From: Beta vulgaris subsp. vulgaris
Taxonomy: Eukaryota > Streptophyta > Magnoliopsida > Caryophyllales > Amaranthaceae
Assembly (NCBI RefSeq): GCF_026745355.1
Contig: NC_079204.1
Location: 56,734,342-56,798,341, forward strand
Length of the DNA: 64,000 nt
Direction: 5' to 3'
Shown piece by piece: positions 45,401-55,519 of this stretch. Position 1 is the first letter of the stretch, and each line of letters starts with the position of its first letter. The notes under the pieces are model-generated. The model saw only the letters and a list, made by a program, of their open reading frames with translations, did not search any database and was not told the origin of the DNA. Both the position numbers and the translations under genes were made by a program.

Positions 45401-48400
45401 TCAGTATTGGTGGGTTCCTACGGGCAACCTTTTCAGATAAATCCCCTTCACGATTGTGACCTTGGGCTAGGTTGGCAGTGATTTGCACCAAGTCACGTAT
45501 CGATTGCTCGATATTCAGAGAGGTTTCAGGCGTCTCCCTCCCGAACCATTCTACGCTGAAAATAACATAATAGCTATCTCAGTGACACACATCATCCTGT
45601 CCTTTCTTAACCAATACACATTGCACATATAGCAAGCAGTTGTCACGAACAAATATTAAGTCTTTATTGACTTGCAACACAAACATCTCACATGAGACGT
45701 CACAACCATAACAAGGAATATCATAAAGTATCCTTAAAGGTTTTGAAACATATTACATATGTATAGTATTTAAGAGATAAAACGATCGTTTCAATCAAGT
45801 AAATAGTTTTGTCGCAAAAATAAGGTTTTATTCAACACCATTTTTGAAACATCCTTGTACATCCTCTTACCTATTCATTTTGAATATTGCAAGAATCGTT
45901 CGCAACTTCAATTGAACAATCAAACAACACATTCGAGTTCAAGACACGAAACGAAATCACATTTGCAATCATTCCTATGACTTAATGCACATAACATAAT
46001 ATGTTCTATATGCTCCTATCCCATACTACCCATTTTGAAATCGTTTTTAAAACGTCTTTGAAATTCAGAGCCTTCGGCTCTGATACCAGTTTTGTAACAC
46101 CCCCAAAATCCACGCGCGCTACCACTGCTGCGTCGCGTCGACCTCGGGGCGTTACCGCCGCGATGGAACGCAAGGCATAATAAGGTTAACGATAACTTAA
46201 AACATTAACTTGAAAACTAAAATGCAGCGGAATTAAAATATAAATACAACTCGGGAATCATCAATGACCCCTTTCATTCAAACCACAAACCATATATAAG
46301 TCTTAGAAAAACCAATAATACTTATTTCAAAATGCTTTAAATGTAAATACCCAAGCCTAGTCCCCGTATGCTCGAGATTATGCAGCAGCACCAGCACACC
46401 TAGTCTGCTCCCCATTGTAGCATCAATGGTTCATCGCAGTTCATCAAACACATAATAACACACAATCAGCTATGCTGAGTACGTAATGAACCATTGAATA
46501 CATGTAAACATAAATGATGCACACATGAACAATCTTAAGCATGATGCTACACTATGTTACATCCTTTAACCTTTAATCTTTAATCTTTAATTGGCATCGA
46601 ACGGGCACCGTCATCTTACTAGAATCATACGGGCTACTGAATCCTTAACAGACACTAGGTCTGTTAGATGAAATGCAAATACGGTTTTGTTCCGTCTCAC
46701 ACCCATCACCTTAGTATGCATACCCCCAAGATCGAACGGAACCTTCCGCCTACTTGAGTGTCAAAAATATAAGGACACTACTGTCGTCACAGTAGGCCTG
46801 CGTAGGAGCGTAGGACAAGTCCCACACTCCCCCCATTGTTCATCACTTGTAGGGAGTCCAGCTACAAGATATTGCCATAATTCATTTTAATATTAACCAT
46901 TCATTTCATAACCACATATATCATTTACCTGTTCTCTTAGTTACAATGCTCAAATCGTATCTCTTGTAACATGTTACACTATGGATACATAGAATCATTA
47001 CCTGTTCTTATTAAAATGCTCAAATCGTATCTCTTGTAACACCTTGTTACACTATGGATACATAGAATCATTTACCTGTCCTCTTTATGCTCGAATCATA
47101 TCTCTTGTAACAACCTTGTTACACTATGGATAGATTAAAAATGCTCTTTGATACTACGATAGAATTACGCATTCCAATGCAACATATCAATTTCAATTAC
47201 AAATGTCTAACCAGACAATCTCAATCAATCAAACATTCCCTATCATGCTTCTAGGTTCCAATAACATAGATTGCAACCTAATCATGATACTAATACTTGG
47301 GATTAAACTGGTACGCGTACGTACCTTGTAACGGAGAATTTTCGCTGTCTTAATCGAACGTTCCGCTTATGAAATTGGGACCTAAACCGTTAAATAAAAG
47401 CTTTAGTGCTACGTCGTTGGTAATATTAACAACTACTACGTAACTAAGACTATACGGTTTAATAATTCGAGTAAACGATAACTAAACCCCTTGTTTTGAA
47501 TTTTCGTTACTTTTCTATTATAAAGAGTTTAACGTCTTTTAGGAGTCAAAGCTAGTGAACATACTAATATTAGTTAGTGTCATTAGTCCACTATCTTTAC
47601 CAAACCATTAAATTATAAGTCCAACCATGTTTTATGTCCAAAATCTTATGTCCAAAAGTCTTAGGTCCAATCCAGTATTATGTCCAAAAGTCAGATTCGA
47701 ACTTTAGTTAGAAATAAAATAACTAATTAACTTGAATTATTAATTAACTATTATATTAACATAATTATGAAAACAGAATTTATTAATAATTAATATAATA
47801 TTACCTATTGGTTTCGAACCACTAGACTCGCCGGCGGGGCAACTCCGGCGACCCTCTAGCTGCGCACCACCACAGCAGCCTCACGGCCCGGACCGCTCGC
47901 ACACCACTCTCGCGCACGATCCGCTCGCGCTCGTCGCGCAGCCTTCGCACAGCACTCGAGCTTCGTCGCTCGTCTCGAAACACCGCATACACACACGCCC
48001 TTAGCCTCGCTCGTCGCGCACAGCGTTGCAACTCGCTCGCCCTCGCTCGCACCCTCGACTTCACTCACTGCACAATACTCGCACGTCGCTCGCACCCTCG
48101 AGTTGACCTTCGAACGCCACTCGAGCTTCGTCGCTCGTCTCGAACACCGCACAGCAGCGTCACTCACTTGCACACCTCGACGATGATCCGCGAAGGGACC
48201 CGGCGAAGGAGACGAAGAGAGGAACGAGCGGCGAGAGAGAGAGAGAGGAGATGAAGAGCAGCAAGAGGGAAGGGGAGAACAGCGAGAGAGAGGGAGAAGG
48301 AAGGCAGATGACGGCTGAGGGAGAAAGGAGAATTTAGGGTTTCTAAAAATTTTCTCCTCTTCTTTTCCTTTTTATAGCCTTCTCAAAGTGGTAACTCTAG

Positions 48401-49950
48401 TCGGGTGAACTCGGTTTAACCTTTATAAATCCGAAATTAACACAACCGACTCGTATTAATATTATTATATTCTTATTATTCTGTAATTACTACTAAAATC
48501 CTTTTTATTCACTTCTTTATATTTTCTTAATTATTACGAATTAATTCCAAAAATACGGAGTATTACATGAAATACTAGTGAAATGAATCCCAGAAAAAAG
48601 ATTATGAAATAAATAACAAACTTAACACTATACTTTTTTTATTGCTCATTCCTCAAATTTTACTTCTTTGAAGCTCTACAATTGAGAAATGAGCAAAGAA
48701 ATACTCTTGCAATGTTGTACATTCAGCCATCTGTATGTTTAATATAAATGGCAAACTTAACATGATTGCTAAACTTTAGAACTTTGGTATTGGAGACTTC
48801 AAACTTTCCTTGAAAGTATTTGAGAATACGTTCTTTTCACCTTATTTTTGCTTATCGTATGTTATTTTATTTTGTTCTGAACTTTTCTTATTAAGCTTTT
48901 CTAATATTTTTTGAACATTTTCTAATTATTCTAATTTTTTTTCTTCTAAACTTTCCTTATTTTTTCTAAAATTAAGCAACCCTTAATAGTTAAAATAACA
49001 TTAACCTATTAATGTATATATTGGTTTCTAATTTTACTGAACAGGTGACCTTGTTAAAGTGTGGAGGAATATCTTTGGGCGTAAGTTGGGCCCATGTGCT
49101 AGGAGACGCATTTTCAGTATCGAACTTCATGAACACATTATCACAATTTTTGAGAGGTATGAAGCCCACTTATCCACCTAACTTTAACAAATCACCTCCT
49201 CAAAATCAGAAGCCCATAAAGCCCATGACATCAGAGTCACTATCACTAAAACAGGTAAGCCCAGTTGGAGACAAATGGATCATGCCATTACCCTGTGAAA
49301 TGGACACATTCTCCTTTCAGGTGAAGCCCACACAATTGGCCCACTTGCAAGTGAATCTATTTGAAAATGATTCTACTTTAAGCCCAATTCAACCATTTGA
49401 GCTTCTCAGTGCCATAATTTGGCAGGCCATAGCAAGAATAAAAAATGGGCCAGAACTTAATACAGTCACCATCATGAAGAAAAGTGCCACAAGCCCAATA
49501 ACAGATGAGATGCATCTAAGGAACAACCTATTTGTGGGCTCAGTCAAGGCTGATTTTTCAGTAATGAAGGCCCATTTAGAAGTGATTGCAACCCTTATTC
49601 ATGATATGGCTAAGGATGAGAGGGCCCAAATTGAGGAGATAGTGGGCCGAGATCCCGAAAGGTCCGATTTTATTATATACGGGTCGAATTTGACATTTGT
49701 GAACTTGGAAGATGCAGGCTTTTATGGGTTTGAGTTGAAGGGGTTAAGCCCAAGATTTGTAAATTGTTTTGTAGATGGTATTGGAGGGGAAGGTGTTGTT
49801 TTGGTTCTACCAAGCCCAAAAGATAACAATAATGACAAAAACAATGGGACACTAAAGTGTGAAGAAGGAAGAGTTGTCACACTTATATTGCCAAATTATT
49901 ATATGGTGAAGCTCAAAGAGGAATTGAAGGAATGTGGTCTTAGTGCTTGA
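30436..49950 (+). CDS. CER26: CER2/CER26-like BAHD-fold protein of wax biosynthesis
   Basis: Joining 30436-30891 and 49045-49950 (phase-0 intron, CAG|GTTTGC ... GAACAG|GTG) gives 453 codons, a normal BAHD length. Exon 1 carries [17 protein letters not shown] and [18 protein letters not shown], typical of the CER2 clade. Exon 2 opens with [16 protein letters not shown], whose HVLGD (169-173) is the HXXXD motif. The second BAHD motif DFGWG is absent; the expected region reads [14 protein letters not shown]2-like proteins work at the ER with the ketoacyl-CoA synthase CER6 to lengthen acyl chains beyond C28 for surface wax, and HXXXD catalysis is not needed for this; that is family knowledge. The two exons are 18 kb apart, and correct splicing is inferred from frame and homology. 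CER26 rather than CER2 is chosen from synteny. Confidence 0.9.
31016..31138 (-). mobile_element. tRNA-derived SINE with ~18-bp target duplication
   Basis: Read on the minus strand it begins AAGGATGTCTTCGCCTAGTGG (A box region) and has the B box GTTCGAATCCC (complement at 31071-31081). A CT-rich stretch follows, then an A tail (T run 31015-31022). The flanks TTTGTAAGACGTGTATAT (30998-31015) and TTTGTAAGACATGTATAT (31139-31156) are target duplications with one mismatch. A sister copy lies at 11381. Confidence 0.88.
31709..31768. repeat. Heptanucleotide microsatellite (TATCATG)n
   Basis: About eight TATCATG units, one interrupted by TATCATTG. The open frame over it simply repeats Met/Tyr/His/Val/Ser/Cys residues and is not a gene. 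Confidence 0.85.
32121..32234. repeat. Tandem pair of ~57-bp units
   Basis: Two successive copies of a unit containing ACAACTTTTACT, CAATCTTACTTTTTGAC and AAAAGTTACATTG. They lie just left of the satellite array. Confidence 0.7.
32358..37831. repeat. Satellite array, ~324-bp monomer, about 17 copies
   Basis: The landmark GGAACGAATATATGGATG recurs at intervals of 305-330 bp, mostly 318-326, from ~32450 to ~37605. Other recurring blocks are CGAGCTCCGGACGCCA, GGTTTCACGAGAAATGAACA, CTTTTCGAGGCAA and GGAGAAAATATGACCAGGCC. All monomers face the same way. Some variants recur every two or every six monomers, so higher-order units exist. The many 60-140-codon open frames in this stretch are the same repeat read in different frames, not genes. 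Confidence 0.93.
37832..37856 (+). other. Possible Helitron 3' terminus beside the satellite array
   Basis: Immediately after the last monomer comes GTGGGCAAGATGCCCTCTAG followed by T. This is a short hairpin (GGGCA/TGCCC) and then CTAG, which resembles a Helitron end with insertion before T. The hairpin-to-CTAG gap is only one base, shorter than usual, so the call is weak. Confidence 0.3.
38222..38359. repeat. 97-bp tandem duplication interrupted by the retrotransposon
   Basis: The unit starting TATAACCTTTAATAAGTCATT at 38222 is repeated from 38319. The second copy is cut at 38359 by the LTR element and resumes at 48573 (TACTAGTGAAATGAATCCC) to about 48630. Confidence 0.85.
38360..40857 (-). 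repeat. 3' LTR of the Tekay-type element
   Basis: The LTR is 2498 bp. On the minus strand it starts TGTAATACTCCG and ends GGGTGTTACA. It contains a ~77-bp unit (ATTTACCTGT...CTATGGATACATAGA) in three tandem copies at ~39198-39421. A GC-rich stretch at ~40110-40490 has many CGCTCG/CTCGTCTCGAA repeats, and a minus-strand TATA box (TATAAA, complement at 40661-40666) is present. The open frames at 40112-40463 come from the GC-rich stretch and have no domain. Confidence 0.92.
40858..40877 (-). other. Polypurine tract of the Tekay-type element
   Basis: On the minus strand AAGGGGGAAAGCC lies directly beside the 3' LTR start, where plus-strand DNA synthesis is primed. A near copy, AAGGGGGAAGAATG on the minus strand, occurs ~190 bp further inside at about 41044-41057. 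Confidence 0.75.
41007..42210 (-). pseudogene. Integrase with C-terminal chromodomain (Ty3 pol, 3' part)
   Basis: The zinc-binding part is split between a frame ending near 42224 (His pair in [12 protein letters not shown]) and the frame 42210-41941 ([11 protein letters not shown]). The catalytic core is in the frame 42092-41007. It has Asp in [12 protein letters not shown], Asp in [10 protein letters not shown] and Glu in the block [21 protein letters not shown]-like region ([13 protein letters not shown]) and [15 protein letters not shown] follow. A chromodomain with [19 protein letters not shown] is next, then YPELFQ. At least one frameshift separates the zinc part from the core near 42090. 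Old mobile-element sequence, not a host gene. Confidence 0.88.
42224..43256 (-). pseudogene. RNase H region and linker of Ty3 pol, frameshifted
   Basis: Pieces in three frames cover the connection ([36 protein letters not shown]) and the RNase H start ([15 protein letters not shown]). The RNase H end ([18 protein letters not shown], then [20 protein letters not shown]) comes next, and the linker to integrase is [13 protein letters not shown]. The frame breaks near 43035-43150, 42850 and 42680 (a base is missing before the WLELIKDYD segment). Confidence 0.8.
43147..43860 (-). pseudogene. Reverse transcriptase domain of Ty3 pol
   Basis: The 237-codon frame holds the ordered RT blocks: [65 protein letters not shown], and the active site [12 protein letters not shown] with both aspartates. 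The frame is then lost and continues in another (GHFLQGG against [13 protein letters not shown]), marking a one-base slip near 43190-43200. Confidence 0.88.
44211..44429 (-). pseudogene. Aspartic protease part of the Ty3 polyprotein
   Basis: [23 protein letters not shown] contains the DSGA active-site motif of retropepsins. The frame ends at 44211; the rest of the protease and the linker to reverse transcriptase (to ~43870) are in other frames. The plus-strand open frames at 44251-44490 and 44483-44944 are antisense shadows. Confidence 0.8.
44504..45565 (-). pseudogene. Gag with CCHC zinc knuckles, frameshifted
   Basis: The frame 45491-45144 carries the capsid-type block [29 protein letters not shown] and [15 protein letters not shown]. 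It continues after a one-base slip at ~45146 as [19 protein letters not shown] (45147-44623). A second slip puts the two knuckles, [13 protein letters not shown] and [14 protein letters not shown], in the frame 44749-44504. The reading probably begins further up, near 45560, with [20 protein letters not shown]. Confidence 0.82.
46076..46088 (-). other. Primer binding site for initiator tRNA-Met
   Basis: On the minus strand TGGTATCAGAGCC follows the 5' LTR after the short AAAC spacer. This is complementary to the 3' end of plant initiator tRNA-Met, the usual primer of Ty3 and Ty1 elements. It establishes the minus orientation. Confidence 0.88.
46093..48567 (-). repeat. 5' LTR of the Tekay-type element
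   Basis: The LTR is 2475 bp and pairs with 38360-40857. The last ~750 bp (including the GC-rich block and the TATA box, complement at 48371-48376) look identical between the LTRs. The rest differs by a few substitutions and a larger number of one- to few-base indels, mostly losses in this copy. Transcription would run leftward, against the host gene. Confidence 0.92.
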
Positions 49951-52900
49951 ACAACACAAGTTTGATGCTTAATGAGGTTATGTTTTAGGTGTTCTTATTT
50001 GAAGATATATTGTGGACACTATAATAGTATAAATATTAGTATGTTTATGTCAATTATAGTTTTAAAAATAATAATAACAAAAAGTTTATGTCGACTAGTA
50101 AACCTAAGAAGTGATAATTACACGTTATATGCAAGTTTATTTTTGTGTGCATTGAGAGAGATATATTTTTTGAGCGAAGAATTTCCTCTTGACTGTATTC
50201 GCACAGGGCCATTGACGTAGTAACAAGTTTATTGGAGGTGCATGGAAGTTATGGAGAGTGGAGACCATCCATTTGGCAACAATCTTGCATGTTATAACAT
50301 TTAAGAAGAATAAAAGACTTTCATTGGGTTAGTTTGATGTGATTTGTAAGTTTTTGTATGAGTACAAACTGTATTTATTTCATAGAATTATCTAGTATGG
50401 CGCAAAGAATTAAAACCAAGGGCATGACCCTAAACACAGACAGTTTTATGTCCCAACACTTGTATGGGATACAGAGATGTTTGGGTACCAATAGATAAGC
50501 GAAGCATTTGTTGAAACAGCGACTGCTTCATCTTTACTCTAAATGTGGTTCATATATTAAGACCTTTTTACATCACCTCAAAATTTGAGAGAAAATGAAA
50601 GAAAGAAAGAAAGGGAATGATAGCAAGTTAGCAACTGGCTTTCTTACGGTTTATATATTAGGCTGTATAATGAACTTAAAAGAGGTCATATCTAAATATA
50701 TTATGTCGATTTTAAAATTGACAACATATGAGTCCTTAAAAATCAATTGTGCTAGTGTTTGGGAGCCGCCAATTCCTTTTGAAGAGTGTTTAGGAACTAA
50801 AAAGAAAAAACTTTGTCTATCCATTCTAGATAGATTATAATAATTAGCGGAGTCCAACTCAACATAATTTTTAATTGTTTATTTCTAATGAATAGTTTAC
50901 TCAATAAGTCAATAGATAAATGTAGGTCGTGTATCAATCTTCGAAATAAAAGTAGCTACCACTAAATCTTGCAAGAACTTTTTTTAGTTTACTCTTGAAT
51001 TGATTCAGTGGTCCTGGAATTAAATTTGACAGATTCAGAATACCATTTATGATTTATCCCAAGCCTATCAACTATGACTAATTAATGTATGGGGTCAAAT
51101 GAAACTTTTGCATGCCACAAAGTAACAACTAAACCAGTTTCTCTCGAACATCTGACGGTCTGAGTTTGTTAAGTAGTTGCTGACAAAACTGGTAGGGCTC
51201 AAATTTGAGGGTAATCCGTAATCTTTATACTCCTATCTTACACTCCTCTTCTAGCTAGGTGGGCCTTTGAAGGTGACAACTCCATTGTTAATGACAATAT
51301 TAGTTGCTAACACCATAAATTAGATTTAATTCTTGATAGCTCTGGTCATATGTTTGTTAATAAACTTAACAATTCCAAATGCACATTAATATGAATCTAG
51401 AAGATTATGCATTAATGCATAATACTTACATTTATATATATGCAACTAAAACTGATTATTGGGTGGGTCAGGATCGTGCAGGTCAGTAGCGGGTCGGGTA
51501 AGAAAAATAATGAACGGAGAGAGACAAAAGTGTGTATAATTTAATAGTAATCCATTCATGTAATTATTTTTACAACATGTAAATTATTTTTTAAATATTT
51601 TATCGGTCCTGTTATGGCACCTCTTCAATAAATATAATGACCTTGTCCAATAAAAGAGCTATAAATTTGACATTAATCCGTTAGTCATTGCGTCACCCTA
51701 TCCAATAACTAGGTCTATATGTACTTTCATAATTAACAATCGAACTCGCACTTTAACCACCTAAATAAGAGATACTACTAAGTATATTGTGGAAATAATA
51801 GCAATAAATAAACATTAATCATATTAATTGATGCATGATTATGTCATGAATTCCTAAATTAATACTTCCTCCGTTTCTTTTTACTCGCTACACTTCTCAT
51901 TTCATGGACTCCTAGGCAATTTTTGGAGAAGAGAGAGGTAGAGAGTAAAAAGAAAAGGGACTCATATGGGAGGAGAGAGATAGAGAGAGTTTATTGCCCA
52001 AAAAAGAAGTGTAGCAAGTAAGGTGAAACTTCCCGTAATGGAAAGTGTAGCGAGTAAGAAGAAACGGAGGAAGTACTAATTTAGAAAATGTGTCTAATAA
52101 AAAGTTATATTAATTGATACACTTTTCTTTTAAGTGGTAAATTACAAAATATTATGGATAAAGATTAGAAGTCTCATTAAAAGTTTATGTGAATTCATCT
52201 CATAAAAAACAATTTCAGAAATTGACTTTCAATATTTACACATTCTTTCTCCCGGTTTTTCCACCACATAAAAGAGCAAACATTATCCCTTAGTTGGGAC
52301 CAAAATTGCAAACGACCAATCAAGAATCTAAAAGCAATGAATCATCTCCTCTAATTATTTTCACATCAACATTGGCATCTCCTAATAAAAATACCAAAAA
52401 TTAGATTTATAGTTCTATGACCCTCGTCTTCCGTTCAACTGAAATCACCTTGTAATTTTCTCTCGGCTTCGTACGATGTAGTGCAAGAGCCATCACACAT
52501 CTAAAGCTTTATTCTACTCACCTTATTTTTAGTTATCTAAGAAAAAATAAGTTCGGATAAGGGCTACACGGGACCAATAAGTTCGGATACAAGCTAAGAA
52601 CTAATTAATTTAGTTTAGATTATAGCATATAAGAGTTGAATAAGTGCAAATGAGCGGAACATTTCGTAAAACACCACCATTACGAACATTGAATTTCCGT
52701 GCAATAATAGATAAGATAGAAGCAAAACTCGGATAGCAAAGTCGAGCAAGCAGCGTAGATGTACAATTATATGCAATATGTTTCTTGATTCTTATACAGT
52801 TATGGACGAAAAATATCAGCGAAAATGAGACCTATGCACCTTGTTGCTTACTGCACACAGTCCAAGCAAGCAAGTCAGCAATGTCCATTTCCTCCAGTTC

Positions 52901-52973
52901 CTAATTACCCCCACCAAACAAAAAAAAAAGGTGCAACAAAATTAGATATATACATAGTGGGATTATCTCATAA
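49951..52973. other. Intergenic region between the CER26-like and J20 genes
   Basis: The first ~400 bp is probable 3' UTR of the CER26-like gene. Apart from the MITE at 51865-52073 I recognise nothing. The open frame at 50595-50840 shows no domain. Convergent gene ends on both sides mean no promoter is expected here. Confidence 0.45.
51865..52073. mobile_element. 209-bp Stowaway-like MITE
   Basis: The inverted termini CTTCCTCCGTTTCTTTTTAC and the complementary right end extend ~32 bp through ACTCGCTACACTT. TA flanks both ends (51863-51864 and 52074-52075). The same terminus family is used by the element at 57471-57668. Confidence 0.88.
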
Positions 52974-55311
52974 TCATGATTCAGACAATTCGTTCCTTTG
53001 ACGACGCATTCTAGCTCCCCATGAGTTTTGGTTTGCATCTTTGTACATGCTTCTTTTCTTCAGTCCTGATAGCTGGCTCTGCCAACGACCTCTCCAGTCA
53101 CTTTTGTCCTCCACTTCCTATAGGATAGAAAGAGTCGGATATTTTGAGCACAATTTATTTGATGCAGTATACTATTTTAATGATCAAAGGCATTGGACTC
53201 TAGTCTTGATGAAATGTACAAACAGGATAAGAAGCAACTGGGCTGGTGGTGGGGTTTTTAGTTAGAGATCTGGATAGATGAAAACACAACTTGACAAGGT
53301 CATCTAGGTCCATCAAAATTCTGTCTGCAATGTCCAACCAATTCATCGCCGAAAAACTGGGTTTATGAATCAGGCTATTTGAAGAAATCTTTTCTAGTGA
53401 ACATGTAAGGAGGCGGCATTTCGGTAAAACCTCTGGGTAATGGGTCCGTCCCATAGAAATTCCTGTTCTTTGTTGGGTGTAGAACAAGTTCTCCATATAG
53501 TTTTTTTCTATAATTATCCTTCAAGAGTATAACATATAATAGAAATTGATATTCGATTTGATCTGTTCTGCATGTTTATCTTTGCATAATGCTCTTAAGT
53601 GGCAACTGCATCTAATTGGCAGCTTCAAGACCAAGTTGATGGAAAAAAAATAAGCTTTTATATTGTCACTTTATTGTAGCAACTAACAAATTTATATTCA
53701 AATTTCAAAGCTAGCAACTTTTGACTATTAAAGTCCAAAAGCAGCTTGTTTATTTTGAAATAGAGGTGGCATTAGGTTTGACACATCTATCAAATATAGA
53801 TATGTAACATCTTTTTCTAGTCCACCATATGAGAAGGCATCTTAATGAACATTTTGATACTGGTGTACGAAATTCTAACATTGATGATGTATTGGTACTG
53901 CAGGGGACTGTGATGATCCTACTCACTCATCAGGCAGCATAACTAAGGACAAGGGTTCCCTACATGAACAAGCAACAATACACATTGCTAATACACAGCA
54001 AACTAATTAACAACAGCGCGAAACATCATCAGCTTACGCACGAAGGACAAGGGTACCCTACACGAACAAGCATAATACAACTTGCTGATACATACTAATT
54101 AACAACAGTGCAAAACATTATCAGCTTACGCGCGAAGAAGAACAAGGGTACTCTACATGAACAAGCATAATACACATTGCTAATACACAGCAAACTAATT
54201 AACAACAGTGCAAAACATCATCAGCATACACGCGAAGAAGGACAAGGGTACCCTACATAAACAAGCATAATACATATTGCTAATACACATCAAACTAATT
54301 AACAACAGTGCGAAACATCATCAGCTTACGAACGAAGAAGGAAAGCGGATACAAGCAGTCTCTCATGGGAAACGAAAGGCCGGAGTATTACTAATAAGCA
54401 ATTACCAATATTGTATGGTTAGTACTCATAGAACAAGATCAACACAAATGGCCGAAGCGAAGCAACGTCACAGTCTCAAAATGATCTTTATCCTAATCAA
54501 ATACATCACAGATAAAACTTAAGTAATATCTACAATACAATCTAAACTTTAATTGGATTGAACAAATTCATTTCACCCAAATTTACCATAGAATGACATT
54601 ACATTAATGTCAAGGAATTAATTATACACATCCATTCCTGAAACTCAGCACATCCAACTTCAAATCTCATCACAAACAACAGATTTCAATATAATTACCA
54701 AATAGAGCTAAAGAATGAAAGATTCATAAAAAAAAAACATCAATTAGCTAAAGAACAAGCATAACATAATGCAAAACCAACAAAATAAATTCACAAAATT
54801 TGCTCATCAACCATAACAAGCCCTAAAAAAAACTCAAAAAAAAAAGAAAAGATTGATTGTTTTACACTTTTACCTGAAGATCAAAGTTTTTGCGAGCAGA
54901 GAAAGCAAGATGAAGTCCACGAGCCATGTCACGATCATAAATAGCCCTAGTACGAGGATCAGACAAAACTTCGTAAGCTTCTTGAACACGAATAAATCGA
55001 TGAGTGTATTCATCGACTAAATCTGGGGGTGAAACATCAGGGTGATATTTGCGCGCAAGTTGTTTGTAAGCTTGTTTGATTTCAATCAAAGAAACGTTTT
55101 GGGGAATGCCTAAAAGGTCGTAAAAAGTCATCTCTGAGATGGGTTTTGTGAATCCGCCATTGTTGAGGGTAGCTCGAGCTTTGAGGGTGGAAAAAGAGTA
55201 GGAAAAGGGGAAAGATATGCGATTTGAAGATGAATATGAAATGGGGTTTACTGAGAATGGAAAATTTGAGGTTGAAGATGAGATTAAGGAGGTTTCACAG
55301 TGTAATTGCAT
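52974..55311 (-). CDS. J20: Chloroplast J-domain protein, J20/DJC26 type
   Basis: Joining 55311-54874 and 53117-52974 (minus strand, phase-0 intron, CTTCAG|GTAAAA ... CCTATAG|GAAGTG) gives 193 codons. Residues 1-~55 are Ser-, Phe- and Asn-rich, as in a plastid transit peptide. The J-domain spans ~62-127 with HPD at 90-92, the motif that stimulates Hsp70 ATPase. Exon 2 encodes SDWRGRWQSQLSGLKKRS and SWGARMRRQR, the basic tail typical of this family, and ends ELSES. In Arabidopsis J20 delivers inactive deoxyxylulose-phosphate synthase to plastid Hsp70 for refolding or degradation, linking it to isoprenoid supply; that role is family knowledge. The gene converges on the CER26-like gene. The assignment is strengthened by gene order. 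Confidence 0.92.
53940..54345. repeat. Minisatellite of ~97-bp units in the J20 intron
   Basis: About four copies each contain GACAAGGGTACCCTACA, GAACAAGCATAATACA, TTGCTAATACACA, CTAATTAACAACAGTGC and AAACATCATCAGCTTACG. Start points are near 53947, 54045, 54141 and 54241. It lies wholly within the intron 53118-54873. Confidence 0.85.
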
Positions 55312-55519
55312 TGTTTTTGGGTAATGAGTGAAATTTGGGGATGGATTTTTGGGGAAGTTTTTTTGGAGTTTGTTGAGAAGAAACGAAAGCTGGTGTTTTT
55401 GGTAGTATGGTGTTTGTATTTAACTATTTAAGTGGTGAATTGATGAGGTGATGTGAAAAAAAAAAAAGGGTGCAAAACTTGTGCACACTTGGCAATTCTA
55501 GTTCTACCAGCATTTTTAC

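Larger units (their letters stand above)
38360..48567 (-). mobile_element. Full-length Ty3 chromovirus-type LTR retrotransposon, Tekay/Del lineage
   Basis: The 10,208-bp element is bounded by near-identical 2.5-kb LTRs that start TGTAAC and end TTACA on the plus strand. The target duplication TGAAA is at 38355-38359 and 48568-48572. On the minus strand the order is 5' LTR, primer site, gag, protease, reverse transcriptase, RNase H, integrase, chromodomain, purine tract, 3' LTR. That is the Ty3/gypsy order, and a C-terminal chromodomain with such long LTRs fits Tekay. Every major domain is present, but the polyprotein is broken by several frameshifts, so this copy cannot code for its own movement as sequenced. 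It lies antisense inside the CER26-like intron. Confidence 0.93.
30892..49044 (+). other. Giant 18.2-kb intron of the CER26-like gene
   Basis: This single intron holds a SINE (31016-31138), a heptamer microsatellite, a 5.5-kb satellite array and a 10.2-kb antisense Ty3 retrotransposon. Unoccupied stretches at 31157-31708, 31770-32120, 37857-38221 and 48632-49044 are AT-rich and show no gene. Both splice sites are conventional and the exons flanking it are undamaged. Confidence 0.85.

Noticed and set aside
53200..53496. 98-codon minus-strand open frame inside the J20 gene
   Set aside because: It lies in the intron, has no domain, and the J20 tail is found instead at 53117-52974.
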